Virus record (IMG/VR): IMGVR_UViG_3300031356_000002
Coordinates: 1-38,490 of that record
Length of the DNA stretch: 38,490 bases
From: a virus
Direction: 5' to 3' (one strand)
Shown here: positions 7,346 to 15,678 of the stretch, piece after piece
How the letters are laid out: every line of letters starts with the position of its first letter
Position numbering within the stretch: the first letter of the stretch is position 1
Program-made: the position numbers and the translations under genes
Notes under the pieces: model-generated
The model's database searches: none
The model's input: only the letters and a program-made list of their open reading frames with translations
What the model was told of the DNA's origin: nothing

Positions 7346-9741
7346 TACTGGGCCCTCACTATGCCCTTCTTTAGCGCCTCATCGATTGACTTCAGGCGGT
7401 TCTCCTGGATCTCCCGCTGCTTCTTGAGCTGTTCCAATTGCTTCTCCTGCAAGTCCACCTGCTTCTTGTCATAGATCCGGCTCTGGATCGACTTGGCGAA
7501 ATCGGCGATGGCCGTGAACTCCGGCGTGCGGCGGCCCCTCGCAACTTGCTCCCGGGCCTCCTCCGTGCGGCGTTCCGTGTCGCGGATCGCCCCCATCGCG
7601 CGCCACCGTTCCCGGCCGAGCCAGAGCAACCCGGCCGCCTTGCTTTGCGCTCGCCTCAAGCCCGCCACGAACTCCTCGACCTGCGCCTTCGTCGCCTTGC
7701 GGCGCTCCCGCTGCTCCTGTATCCTCCCGGGTATCCCGGGCACGGCGGCGGCCGCCCCCATCATGCCAGGGTAGATCCGCCCCGCAGCCGCCCCGAGCCG
7801 CTCTCGCAAGCTCGGCGTAGGCGCGCCCTGTCGTATCGCCGCCTGAACGCTCTCGGGCAGCATCCCCAAGATTTGTCGGCCTAGATACTTGGGCGCAACC
7901 TCCCGCAAATAGTGTTCCTCTCCTTCCTTTGTCAGCCTTGCTACCCGCAATTCCATCTGAGGCCCTCCCATCTTTTTCCTGATGCGCCGCTGTGTCTCGG
8001 AGATCATTCCAGTCAGATCAAAGGCGGCAACATTCAAAGGTGTGCCTGTCTTCTTTTCGAGCCAGCCCGCGATGCCCTCTTTGGTGTATCGCAGGAAGAT
8101 TTTCTCCGCCTCCTTAAAGCCGCCACGCCCCAGCCGAATTTGGCCAAGTTTGGCGAGGTCGGCCTCGAGGGCCGCCATCCTATGTGCCGCCCCTTCTTTG
8201 GCCGCCTCGGCCTCCTTGATCGCCTTCATGGCGAAGGCTACGTCTTCGGGCGTCCCCCGGAACTCTTCACCGCCGTAGGCCCGGGCTAATTTCGCTTCCC
8301 TCGCTTCTTTGCGGCTTCTCTCAATACGCTTATTTATCTTCTCATGCTTGTCGAGTTCGTCGCGCAGTCCAGCCAAAAGCTTGATGTTGTCGTAGAGGAC
8401 ATCGCCGAACGTCTTTCCAGTCACGGCCGCCTCCGCGTGGGCAAGCGCGATCATGCTTAGCCCGGCGGCGACGGCGGTCAGGCCCAGAGCCAGGGGCCCG
8501 CCGACGGCGGTCAACATCACCAGCGACGACATGAGCTTCATCACCTGCGGCAACACGACCAGGAGGACGCCTAGCTTCAGCGCCAGCTCCGCGACCGCCG
8601 CGGCCGTCTCGAACGCCCCCTCCGACGCCCCGCCGAGCATCGAAGTCCACGCCGTGATCCGCTCCGTGATCTTCTTCAGCGCCGGGAGCACCTGCTCGCC
8701 GAATGCGATCGCGAGGCCCTCGACCGCCGACTTGAGCTTGATCAGCTGGCCCTGGAAGGTGTTGAGCTGTATCGCCGCGATCCTCTGGGCCGTGCCGGCC
8801 GCCCCCTCCAGGCGCTTCTCCATCTCGCGGATCGCATCGCCGCCCTCGGCCATCATGGAGCTGAAGGCCGCCATCGCCCGGGTCCCGGCGAGGGCCACTA
8901 TGATCGCCTGCTGCTCCGTCATCGTGTATTTGTCGAGGCCCGCCTTGACCTCGTCGATGATGTCCCCCAGGTGCTTCATCTTGCCCGACTCGTCCGCAAT
9001 CTCGACGCCGAGCTTAGCCAGCGCCTTTCGCACCTCGCTCGGTGCCGCCTGGAGCCGAATCAGTATGTTGCGCAGCGCCATACCTGCCGCCGCGCCCTGG
9101 ATGCCCGCGTTGCTCATCACCTGGACCGCGGCCACCAGCTCCTCGATGTCCTTGCCCGATGCTTTGCCCACCGGCCCGACGTGCCTCATCGCCTCGCCGA
9201 GCTGCACCAGGTCGGTGTTGCTCGTGGTGAACGCCTTGGTCAGCACGTCGACCGTGTGGGCCAGCTCCCCGGCCTCCAGCTTCATGCCGGCCATGATCTT
9301 CGCCACGATGTCCGACGCCCTCGCCACGTCGAGCTGCCCGGCGGCGGCGAGGTTCAGCGTCGGGGCCATCGACGCGAGGATCTTGTTAGCATCGAAGCCG
9401 GCCAGCGCGAAGTAGGACATGGCCTCCGCCGACTGCCTCGCGGAGAACACGGTCGTCCGACCAAGCTCCCTCGCCTTCTCGCTCAGGGCATCGAACTCCG
9501 GCCCCGTGGCTCCGGTTAGGGCCGCCACCCTGGCCATGGCCTGCTCGAACGACGCCGCGGCCTTCACTGCGAGCACGAACCCGCCGGTGGCCAGCAGTAG
9601 GCCGATCTTGGCCTTGGCGGCGACCTTCTCCATCGACGCGATGCCGCTCTTGAACGATGTTTGCACGCGCTTCATGCCGACGTCGAACGGGCCCGTTCTC
9701 AGGCCGATCAGAGCGAACGCCTCGCCTAGCTTGAGCGCCAT
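7345..9741 (-). CDS. Tape measure protein, TP901 family
   Basis: At 798 residues it is the longest tail gene. The TP901-type core is plain: ASFEQAMARVAALTGATGPE near residue 65, then GRTTVFSARQSAEAMSYFALAGFD and VLTKAFTTSNTDLVQLGEAM. A hydrophobic stretch lies around residues 375-430, and Ala/Arg/Lys-rich helices follow. It would fix tail length and line the tail lumen before DNA ejection. It is translationally coupled to the frameshifted tail chaperone upstream (TGATG at 9743-9739) and to the distal tail gene downstream. Confidence 0.93.
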   Translation of the reverse strand: MALKLGEAFALIGLRTGPFDVGMKRVQTSFKSGIASMEKVAAKAKIGLLLATGGFVLAVKAAASFEQAMARVAALTGATGPEFDALSEKARELGRTTVFSARQSAEAMSYFALAGFDANKILASMAPTLNLAAAGQLDVARASDIVAKIMAGMKLEAGELAHTVDVLTKAFTTSNTDLVQLGEAMRHVGPVGKASGKDIEELVAAVQVMSNAGIQGAAAGMALRNILIRLQAAPSEVRKALAKLGVEIADESGKMKHLGDIIDEVKAGLDKYTMTEQQAIIVALAGTRAMAAFSSMMAEGGDAIREMEKRLEGAAGTAQRIAAIQLNTFQGQLIKLKSAVEGLAIAFGEQVLPALKKITERITAWTSMLGGASEGAFETAAAVAELALKLGVLLVVLPQVMKLMSSLVMLTAVGGPLALGLTAVAAGLSMIALAHAEAAVTGKTFGDVLYDNIKLLAGLRDELDKHEKINKRIERSRKEAREAKLARAYGGEEFRGTPEDVAFAMKAIKEAEAAKEGAAHRMAALEADLAKLGQIRLGRGGFKEAEKIFLRYTKEGIAGWLEKKTGTPLNVAAFDLTGMISETQRRIRKKMGGPQMELRVARLTKEGEEHYLREVAPKYLGRQILGMLPESVQAAIRQGAPTPSLRERLGAAAGRIYPGMMGAAAAVPGIPGRIQEQRERRKATKAQVEEFVAGLRRAQSKAAGLLWLGRERWRAMGAIRDTERRTEEAREQVARGRRTPEFTAIADFAKSIQSRIYDKKQVDLQEKQLEQLKKQREIQENRLKSIDEALKKGIVRAQ

Positions 9742-10501
9742 CAGGTGAGCCCCCTTAGATGGCGGGACTCCTGGATCTTGAGGGCCGCGTCGGCGGCCTC
9801 GGCCGAGGACACCCGGAACGTGCCCGAGCCCAGCTCCTCCGTCTTCGCCAAGTAGGATCGTATCTGGTAGAGCGTCATGTCAGCCACCTGCGCGGCGGTG
9901 AACCCGTAGGCCGAGGCTAGGTCCCGGCAGATCCTTCGCCAGGGGATCGGCTTGTATCTTCGGTCGGTCGGCCCGCCCTCGTCGGCGGGCCAGTCAAGTT
10001 TCCCAGGTCGTCCTCCCCTGAGATCGCGTTGATCCTGTCGTGTACTCGGTCGAGCACCTGCCCGGCGGCCTGGTCCGCCGCGGCGTCTTCCGTCAGCCCC
10101 GCCTGTTCGGCCAGCTTCACCGCGACCGACTCGATCTCCTCCAGCATCCATGCCTGCACCTGCTCCCTCGTCACGTCGGGCGCGCCGTCCCGGATCGACA
10201 GCCAGGTGACGAAGACCGTGCCGTCGATCGAGTTCATCCACTCGGCCAGCTCACCCCGCGTGACCGCCTTCGCCCGGCTGGCCTCCGCCATGGCTAGGCG
10301 AAGCAGCTCTGTCTGGATGTCGGGGTCGCCCTCGAACAGGGCCATGCTGTCCTTCGCCACGGCGATCGGGTTCGGCCGAAGCGACAGGATGTGCTGCTCC
10401 ATCTCGCCGTAGTGCCGGGCGATCCTCGGGTCCGCCCGGAAGCGGCGCCCGCCCAGGGTCAGCTCGGCGGGCGCCGCGAACATGCGGCTCGATCCGTCCA
10501 T
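9741..10501 (-). CDS. Tail assembly chaperone GT fusion produced by -1 frameshift
   Basis: Ribosomes slipping at GGGAAAC (10004-9998) would pass from the upstream chaperone frame, after residue 168, into the -1 frame. That frame continues LDWPADEGGPTDRRYKPIPW and ends RHLRGLT at 9741, making a product of about 253 residues. The -1 extension alone has no credible start. This matches the G/GT arrangement of lambda-type phages, in which the T part recruits the tape measure and the tail tube. The fusion stop overlaps the tape-measure ATG. Confidence 0.85.
9917..10501 (-). CDS. Tail assembly chaperone (G-like, unshifted product, 194 aa)
   Basis: This is the major zero-frame product, lying between the tail tube and the tape measure. 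It begins MDGSSRMFAAPAELTLGGRR and is mainly helical, for example ESVAVKLAEQAGLTEDAAADQ. The family assignment rests on gene order, size and the slippery site near its end rather than on a strong sequence motif. It should act in the cytoplasm as a tape-measure chaperone and be absent from mature virions. Residues after 168 are zero-frame only. Confidence 0.83.
   Translation of the reverse strand: MDGSSRMFAAPAELTLGGRRFRADPRIARHYGEMEQHILSLRPNPIAVAKDSMALFEGDPDIQTELLRLAMAEASRAKAVTRGELAEWMNSIDGTVFVTWLSIRDGAPDVTREQVQAWMLEEIESVAVKLAEQAGLTEDAAADQAAGQVLDRVHDRINAISGEDDLGNLTGPPTRAGRPTEDTSRSPGEGSAGT
9998..10004 (-). promoter_or_regulatory. Programmed -1 ribosomal frameshift heptamer GGGAAAC
   Basis: In the zero frame the codons read CTG GGA AAC, a perfect X XXY YYZ slippery heptamer. 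Re-pairing as GGG AAA places the ribosome in the frame CTT GAC TGG that encodes the T-like extension. Lambda uses the near-identical GGGAAAG at the equivalent gene position. Downstream sequence is very GC-rich (CGCCGACGAGGGCGGGC) and could form a stimulatory structure. Confidence 0.85.
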
Positions 10502-10522
10502 AGGTGATGCCCTTTCGTTCTA

Positions 10523-10918
10523 TTAGCTCGGCGGCGTGATCTCCCCAGTGCTCTGGAAGTTCGCCGACCAGGTCACCTTCTCGCCCGTGTCGCCGTCCAC
10601 CTCGAACGACAGGCTCGTGATCTGCGCGGGGACCGAGTACTTGCGCTCGGTGCCGCCGGCCGCGGTCGAGAGGTACAGCGTCAGCGTGACCGCGGTGCCC
10701 TGTACGATGGTGTCCTCGACCGGAGACGCCGAGTCGTAGGCCCCCTCGATCGTGCCCGACGCGGAGAACTGACCGACGTTGCCGGTCTTCCAGCCGCCTC
10801 CGCCGAACGTGCCGAACTGGCTGGCGTCGGCGACCAGCTCCATGGTCCAGTGATTGCAGTCAGCGAACGTGCTGGAGCCCGCGTCCACCTGCCCGTACTT
10901 GCCTGATACGTTGGCCAT
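10523..10918 (-). CDS. Major tail (tube) protein
   Basis: The start ATG 10918 has AAGGAG seven bases upstream. The 131-residue protein is beta-rich, with a Gly-rich loop FGTFGGGGWKTG and alternating strands (VTLTLYLSTAAGGTERKY, ITSLSFEVDGDTGEKVTW). This composition fits small tail-tube subunits. It directly precedes the tail chaperone/tape-measure pair, the usual tube position. I assign it by position and fold pattern; no diagnostic motif is visible. Confidence 0.75.
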   Translation of the reverse strand: MANVSGKYGQVDAGSSTFADCNHWTMELVADASQFGTFGGGGWKTGNVGQFSASGTIEGAYDSASPVEDTIVQGTAVTLTLYLSTAAGGTERKYSVPAQITSLSFEVDGDTGEKVTWSANFQSTGEITPPS

Positions 10919-10953
10919 AGGTCAACTCCTTACTAAACGAGACGCGGGCGCCT

Positions 10954-11499
10954 TTACACGACGCCCATAATCACGATGTCATAGTCGATGTCGTCCCCCG
11001 ACGCCGCCGACCCTGCCCACTCCATCTGCAAGATGTCGCTCGTCCCCGCCACCACCCTTCCGCCATCCTCCGGTGCCGTCCATACAAACAGGCCTCCGCT
11101 GCGCAGCCTCACCTTCGCGCTGGCGTCGTTGTCCAGGAAGGCCGCCCAGGCATTCGTCGCCCCGCCGACCAGGATGTCCTGCCCGGCCGTCTGCACGTAG
11201 GTCGAGCCGCTTCTCATGCCCTTGTTCTGGATCAGCAGCACCTTGATCTTGGTGAACGTCAGCGTGTTGCCGAACACGTCCGTCAGCCCGCCGGCCAGGT
11301 CGAGCAGGTCCGTCCCGCTCGGCTGCGACAGCCGCCGGCGGTCGTGCCACATCCGGTTCACCTGGTCGCCGCTGGTGCCGCTGGTGAGCGACTTCAGCAG
11401 GGCGAGCTGGTTGTCGTCCTCCGCCGTCGCCAGATCCAGGGCGTTCTGGTAGGTCCACTCCAGCCGCGCCCGTATCTTGGCTGTCAAGCTCAGGGTCAT
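10954..11499 (-). CDS. Virion-associated hypothetical protein (181 aa)
   Basis: Located between the putative tail terminator and the tail tube, with GAGG seven bases before ATG 11499. It begins MTLSLTAKIRARLEWTYQN. The N-terminal third is helical, and the C-terminal two thirds are beta-rich (VLLIQNKGMRSGSTYVQTAG, LQMEWAGSAASG). I recall similar proteins in structural regions of uncultured siphophages, but no function is known to me. A tail or neck decoration role is possible. Confidence 0.65.
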   Translation of the reverse strand: MTLSLTAKIRARLEWTYQNALDLATAEDDNQLALLKSLTSGTSGDQVNRMWHDRRRLSQPSGTDLLDLAGGLTDVFGNTLTFTKIKVLLIQNKGMRSGSTYVQTAGQDILVGGATNAWAAFLDNDASAKVRLRSGGLFVWTAPEDGGRVVAGTSDILQMEWAGSAASGDDIDYDIVIMGVV

Positions 11500-11503
11500 C
11501 GCG

Positions 11504-11902
11504 TCACCTCGCCTTCTCGTACTCGGCCGTGTACTCCAGCACCTCGTCCCACACGTCCTCCTCGAGCTGCGAAGACCGGCGGGCCGTCAGGTCTAGCCTG
11601 ATCACTGTCAGCCCGGTCACCGTGAGGGTCATCTCGCAGTCCTTGAACAACGCCTCGATCAGGTCGCCGTGTGCCTCGACCAGCTCCTGCGTCCGGTCCA
11701 CCGCGTGAAACGCGAACGACTCCTCGTAGTAGTTCGACCCGAAGCTCCCCGCCTGCTTCGTCTCCTCTGTCGGCACGAGCACGCAGAACGGGTAATCCTC
11801 GCTGTCCGGGCTGTCCCCCATGTGGAGCTTGCTGAACGGCGAGGCGACCAGCGTCTCGGCCCCGTCGAACTTGCTCTTGATCTGCGCGTAGAACGTCGCC
11901 AT
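11504..11902 (-). CDS. Putative tail terminator/completion protein (132 aa)
   Basis: A compact alpha/beta protein. Its helix ELVEAHGDLIEALFKDC is followed by strands TLTVTGLTVIRLDLTARR and an acidic C-terminus. It sits between the gp10-like protein and the tail tube region, where tail terminator (gpU/DUF3168-like) proteins usually lie. The assignment is by synteny and size. Such proteins cap the tube and form the interface to the head connector. Confidence 0.6.
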   Translation of the reverse strand: MATFYAQIKSKFDGAETLVASPFSKLHMGDSPDSEDYPFCVLVPTEETKQAGSFGSNYYEESFAFHAVDRTQELVEAHGDLIEALFKDCEMTLTVTGLTVIRLDLTARRSSQLEEDVWDEVLEYTAEYEKAR

Positions 11903-11905
11903 CTC

Positions 11906-12559
11906 TCATTTCCCCAGCTTCACCTGCCCCTTCATGGCTTGCTTGATCGCCCCGAATATGATGGCCTTGATCCTGACCCTGTTCTTCTTCACGGTGGCCC
12001 ACAGGTACGGCCGCTTCTTAATGCCCGGGTGCCTCACCTTCCTCCTAAACACCCAGCCCCACTCGGACCGCTCGCCCTTGCCCTTCTTGACGCCGCCCTT
12101 TACCGTCTGGTGACTGGCGATCGACATTGCGGTGCCCAACTTGTATTCTGCTTCCTTCTGGACCCAGCCGGGGAACGCCAGCGACTTCTTTCGCTTGGCC
12201 TGAATGGGGAAATCGTGGCTGATGCCCTTCTCCAATCCCGCCCCGTACTCGAGCGTGGTCCCCACGCTGCCGAGCATCCGCCTCCTGTCTGTGCTCTGGA
12301 ATATCGACTGCCTCAGCTTCCCGGTGATCGCCCGCGGCGGCTCGCCCGGCTTGCTGTGCTGGTAGCGTCTCGGCTTCCGCTTGCTCTTGGCGCTCGGGCT
12401 CTTCGCCCCGCCTTTGCCGACCATGGCCGGCTTGCTGATCGCTAACTTGATCTTCTTCTGCGTGTAGGCCGTCGCCCGCCGCAGGCCCTTGTAGGCCGCC
12501 GTCTTCACCTTGCCCTTCACCTGCGGCCCGTACCATCGGATCGTCGCTTTCTTCGCCAT
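11906..12559 (-). CDS. HK97 gp10-like head-tail joining/tail completion protein
   Basis: A very basic 217-residue protein. It carries the signature HSKPGEPPRAITGKLRQSI at about residues 68-86, then GTTLEYGAGLEKG, and near the C-terminus RPYLWATVKKN. These correspond to the PP...TG.LR.S, YG..LE and RPFL landmarks of HK97 gp10-like proteins. Residues about 95-180 are longer than usual, with extra Lys-rich segments. It acts in neck/tail assembly next to the connector proteins. Confidence 0.83.
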   Translation of the reverse strand: MAKKATIRWYGPQVKGKVKTAAYKGLRRATAYTQKKIKLAISKPAMVGKGGAKSPSAKSKRKPRRYQHSKPGEPPRAITGKLRQSIFQSTDRRRMLGSVGTTLEYGAGLEKGISHDFPIQAKRKKSLAFPGWVQKEAEYKLGTAMSIASHQTVKGGVKKGKGERSEWGWVFRRKVRHPGIKKRPYLWATVKKNRVRIKAIIFGAIKQAMKGQVKLGK

Positions 12560-12560
12560 G

Positions 12561-12896
12561 TCACTGCTGCTGCCCGGTCTCTAGAACCTCCAGCTTCCAG
12601 AGCCGGTCCTGCTCGTCGAAGTTGATCGCCTTCGCCTGCACGTCGAAGTTCCGCCCGTCCCACACGATCCGGTCGCCCTCATTCAGGCCGGGGTCGGCCG
12701 GCGTGTACATCACGTGGCTGATCTCCGTGTCCCGCTGCAATGCGATCGTCCGCTCGTACGAGCTGGCCGGCTGTATCCTCACATGGAACGGCGCGCCCGC
12801 CGTCGGGTACGTGAAGGCGGCGCTCCCGGCCGCCCCGTCGGTCCTTACCCGGGCGTATGGCGTTACCAGCTTGTCGCAGAGGGATTGGATGCTCAT
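12561..12896 (-). CDS. Putative head closure (head-tail stopper) protein (111 aa)
   Basis: ATG 12896 overlaps the stop of the connector gene (TAATG). The protein begins MSIQSLCDKLVTPYARVRTD and is beta-rich. It includes GDRIVWDGRNFDVQAKAINFDEQ, a pattern common in small SPP1 gp16/HK97 gp7-type stopper proteins (a strand around WDGR/Y.V). The same frame is open further upstream, but that part lies inside the connector gene. It would seal DNA in the filled head. Confidence 0.7.
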   Translation of the reverse strand: MSIQSLCDKLVTPYARVRTDGAAGSAAFTYPTAGAPFHVRIQPASSYERTIALQRDTEISHVMYTPADPGLNEGDRIVWDGRNFDVQAKAINFDEQDRLWKLEVLETGQQQ

Positions 12897-13621
12897 TACA
12901 CGAATTTCCCGTAAGACACAAACGGTTGCAGCAGCTTCTTCGCCTGCCGGGGCATCTGCCCGGCCCGCTCCACCGCGTAGGTCACCGCGTAGTCCCCCAA
13001 CCGCTCCGCCTTGATCGTCCCCGCGCTCTCGCCCCGCTGCCCGAAGGCGTGCTGGATGCCCAACAGGCAGGCCAGCTTGATGTCCGCCGCGATCCCCGTG
13101 CTCAGCTCCGCCTGCGTGTACCCGGCCACGTAGACCACCTTCACCGTGCCGTTGCGGGCCGGCCAGTAGCCGGCGGTGCGGTGGATGATCCCGCTCTTGC
13201 ACAGCCCGGCCGGCTCGTACTGCACGTAGAAGTCGTCCCCACTGGTCAGCTCCGTCGAGGCCGCGAAGTCGCCGCTTCCCTGCCCGGCGTACGCGCTCGT
13301 GTCCTCGTATAGGTTGGTGATGCTCCTCAGCGGCAGCTCTGGCACCAGCAGCATCGCCGCCTCGGCCACGCCGCCGACCGTGGCCCCCACCGCCCTGCCC
13401 CCCCGCACGTCGTAGTACCGCACGGCCGGGTCGATGTTCCCGCCCCGCCGGTCCCTCGGCAGGTAGTGCGTGTGCGTGGCCTGCTCGACCGAGTAGCCGA
13501 CGAACCCCTTGACCGACCGCTCGACCATCGGGGCCAGCATCATTAGAAGGCTATCCTCCGGGTCCGTTACGTTCCCCGCCTTGCCGAGGAAAGCCAGAAT
13601 TTCCGCGCGATCGCAGATCAT
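12896..13621 (-). CDS. Head-tail connector protein (HK97 gp6-like)
   Basis: ATG 13621 overlaps the upstream stop as TGATG; a GTG three bases earlier is the alternative. The N-terminal helices MICDRAEILAFLGKAG and LLMMLAPMVERSVKGFVGY match the opening of gp6-type connectors. A YVAGYTQAEL segment and DIKLACLLGIQHAF helix follow, a characteristic order for these connectors (Y.AGY..iP.dIk.A...l). It is longer than the usual 100-190 residues because of a beta-rich insert around residues 60-150. It would form the adaptor ring under the portal. Confidence 0.78.
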   Translation of the reverse strand: MICDRAEILAFLGKAGNVTDPEDSLLMMLAPMVERSVKGFVGYSVEQATHTHYLPRDRRGGNIDPAVRYYDVRGGRAVGATVGGVAEAAMLLVPELPLRSITNLYEDTSAYAGQGSGDFAASTELTSGDDFYVQYEPAGLCKSGIIHRTAGYWPARNGTVKVVYVAGYTQAELSTGIAADIKLACLLGIQHAFGQRGESAGTIKAERLGDYAVTYAVERAGQMPRQAKKLLQPFVSYGKFV

Positions 13622-14016
13622 CACGTCTTCCCTACGTCACCGTTCATGCTTGGCAGCACCCCAAGGCATCCATACTCACATGCCTTGATCGCATCTGCGG
13701 GACTAACCTCTGAATCATCGACCACAAGCACCTCGACCGAATAGAGGCCGCTCATTCCGTCAAGATCGCCTTGAGCCAGCCGCACCGTCACCGAGGCGTG
13801 GGTCGCCGAGCCGTCGCCGACCTCATCCACCGTCACGACCGACCCGTTCATCGTCGCCGCCACGGAGTCGAGGTCCAGCTCGACAGTCCCGGCCCGGCCG
13901 ACCTTCACCCGCACCACGTCGCCCGCCTGTAGTTGCAGGTAGCCCTCGCTGTTCGTCTTCAGCGTGACCGTGAAGTCGACCGTCCGGTTGGCGTAAGCCT
14001 TGACCTCGAAGCTCAT
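13621..14016 (-). CDS. Virion-associated beta-sandwich-like protein (131 aa)
   Basis: ATG 14016 has GGGAG seven bases upstream. The sequence reads as alternating strands, for example RTVDFTVTLKTN, GDVVRVKVGRAG, VTVDEVGDG and YSVEVLVVDDS. This recalls small Ig-like or baseplate-type domains seen next to connector genes. No catalytic residues were seen. Its neighbours suggest a virion component; the specific role is unknown. Confidence 0.62.
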   Translation of the reverse strand: MSFEVKAYANRTVDFTVTLKTNSEGYLQLQAGDVVRVKVGRAGTVELDLDSVAATMNGSVVTVDEVGDGSATHASVTVRLAQGDLDGMSGLYSVEVLVVDDSEVSPADAIKACEYGCLGVLPSMNGDVGKT

Positions 14017-14017
14017 G

Positions 14018-14218
14018 TCACGACTCCCTCACGGCCACTGCTGCTGATCCGACCCCCGCCTGGCTCCAGTCGCTATCGCCTGGCTCGCCCGCCTTCGCCG
14101 CCACCTCCGCGTCGCCCACGCCCGCCTGGCTCCAGTCCGTGTCGCCAGGGAACTTCGCCAAGACGGGTAATGCCATCTTGCGGCCCATGCCCAGTAGGTC
14201 GAACCAGCCAGCGGCCAT
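14018..14218 (-). CDS. Small protein with two tandem repeats (66 aa)
   Basis: After an N-terminal MAAGWFDLLGMGRK segment there are two copies of PGD(T/S)DWSQAGVG(D/S)A, spaced 22 residues apart. ATG 14218 follows GGGAG ten bases upstream. The gene fits snugly between two virion genes, which supports it. The function is unknown; the repeat suggests a short binding motif. It could be a decoration or linker peptide. Confidence 0.5.
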   Translation of the reverse strand: MAAGWFDLLGMGRKMALPVLAKFPGDTDWSQAGVGDAEVAAKAGEPGDSDWSQAGVGSAAVAVRES

Positions 14219-14220
14219 CG

Positions 14221-15678
14221 TCAGGAAACTCCCGTCACGGGGTTCGCATCCTCGTCGCTCGTCAGCGTGTAGGTTTGGAAGGGACTGTCATTGCTCGGCT
14301 TCTTCGCAGTCAACGTGTCACCGGAGATCGAGAAGTTGGTCACGAACATGACCAGCCCGCCCAGCGAGTGCTTGTCGGCCGCGTCCTCTACCTTCGTCAC
14401 GGCCCGCTTCAGCACCTCATCGGCGATCGCTTGTTGAGTTTCCGAGGCGACAACCACACCGTCAGTGCCGGTGTTCGCCAGGATCGCGTCGAGAATCACG
14501 TCGAGCCGTCCATCGTTGATCCAATCCGTCAGGACCGCGGCCCGAGCCGCCGTCAGCCGCTCCGCGGCCGTCTTGATTGCATCAATCAGCAGGTCCAATC
14601 TGCCCCCGTCGATTAGATCCGTCAGGGCACCCGCCCGAGGGGCCGTCCATACCGCGGTACTCAGGGCCGTTGCAGCAAGGGCCGCGTTATCAGTTCCCCG
14701 CATAGCACTACCATTCAATCCCGTCACGTCGGCATGGATGGCCCGGATCACCTCGGCCAGCGAGACGTTATTGGCCGGTGCCGCCTCTGTCGGAAACGCC
14801 GCAACTCCAGTCGAGCCCACTAAGCTGTCGACTATCTGCTTTACGTACTGCATCATAGTGTCATTCTCGGTAGGATCGCCGAAAGCCGCCACATCGTCCA
14901 TGGCTCCTAGTACAGAGGCCTGGGCCGCCGTCTTGGCTGCGTTGTAGTCGGAATGGAGTGTCGCACCCGTGCCGTCGAAGTTGTTTAGTCCGTCGATCTT
15001 GCCGTCCGTAGTTGAATGTGCCGTCGTCACGTCCGACGCCACGGCAAACCCCGTGGCCTTGAAGCTTGACAGTGCGGTGGCGATATTGAACCCGGCCGAT
15101 GCCTGATCGAAGAAATTCACAAACCTCGCAGCGAGCTGGCCGTCGGTCTCCGTCAACGCCGTGCCATGGATGTACGTTATGTCCGCCGTGACTCGGTCCG
15201 TCACCGCGGTCGCCACGGGTACCGTGATGTTCGTCAGCGTGTGAGCCCCGGTGGCGTCCTTGATGTTGTTGAAATCAAGCCCAACCTCGCCGGTTGACTC
15301 CACGTCCACCGTTCGTCCCACCGTGGTCGGCCGCAGGGTGCAGCCGATAGAGAACGCCCCGATCCAGGCGTTGATCGTGGCCCCGTCGATCGTCACACCC
15401 TCCATGCGCACCTGGTAACGCCCACCGACCGCGTAGAAGTCCTCGTCGTCCGTGTTGCTCAGGTCGAGTATCGCCAGGTGATTTCCATTTACAGTCCCGA
15501 CGTTCAGGCTAACCGTGATTCCCCCCGGCGTGCCCTCCACCCCGTCTTTGTGAACGTAGATGTCGCCGGCCACGAGATCCGTGACCGTGCACGACGCCGA
15601 GGGGTCGTCGCTGGTGAACGTATTGAACGGGATGTTCACCGTCTCCGTCAGGTTGTAATCACCGTAGAAGCTGACCAT
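14221..15678 (-). CDS. Fibre-like structural protein (485 aa)
   Basis: ATG 15678 has GGAG eight bases upstream. The N-terminal ~130 residues are beta-rich with Thr/Asp (NIPFNTFTSDDPSASCTVTD), resembling an attachment domain. A long helical or repetitive part follows, with repeats LTDLIDGGRLDLLIDAI and LTDWINDGRLDVILDAI. Such (T)D.i..GRLD.ilDai repeats are known to me from phage side-fibre or baseplate proteins. The C-terminus is again beta (LTAKKPSNDSPFQTYTLTS). It probably forms an elongated trimeric fibre or spike base. Confidence 0.7.
   Translation of the reverse strand: MVSFYGDYNLTETVNIPFNTFTSDDPSASCTVTDLVAGDIYVHKDGVEGTPGGITVSLNVGTVNGNHLAILDLSNTDDEDFYAVGGRYQVRMEGVTIDGATINAWIGAFSIGCTLRPTTVGRTVDVESTGEVGLDFNNIKDATGAHTLTNITVPVATAVTDRVTADITYIHGTALTETDGQLAARFVNFFDQASAGFNIATALSSFKATGFAVASDVTTAHSTTDGKIDGLNNFDGTGATLHSDYNAAKTAAQASVLGAMDDVAAFGDPTENDTMMQYVKQIVDSLVGSTGVAAFPTEAAPANNVSLAEVIRAIHADVTGLNGSAMRGTDNAALAATALSTAVWTAPRAGALTDLIDGGRLDLLIDAIKTAAERLTAARAAVLTDWINDGRLDVILDAILANTGTDGVVVASETQQAIADEVLKRAVTKVEDAADKHSLGGLVMFVTNFSISGDTLTAKKPSNDSPFQTYTLTSDEDANPVTGVS

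Noticed and set aside
8453-9415. Long plus-strand ORF opposite the tape measure gene
   Set aside because: Ser/Ala/Arg-rich shadow of a GC-rich gene; no promoter, ribosome-binding site or domain, in contrast to the antisense ORF in the intein.
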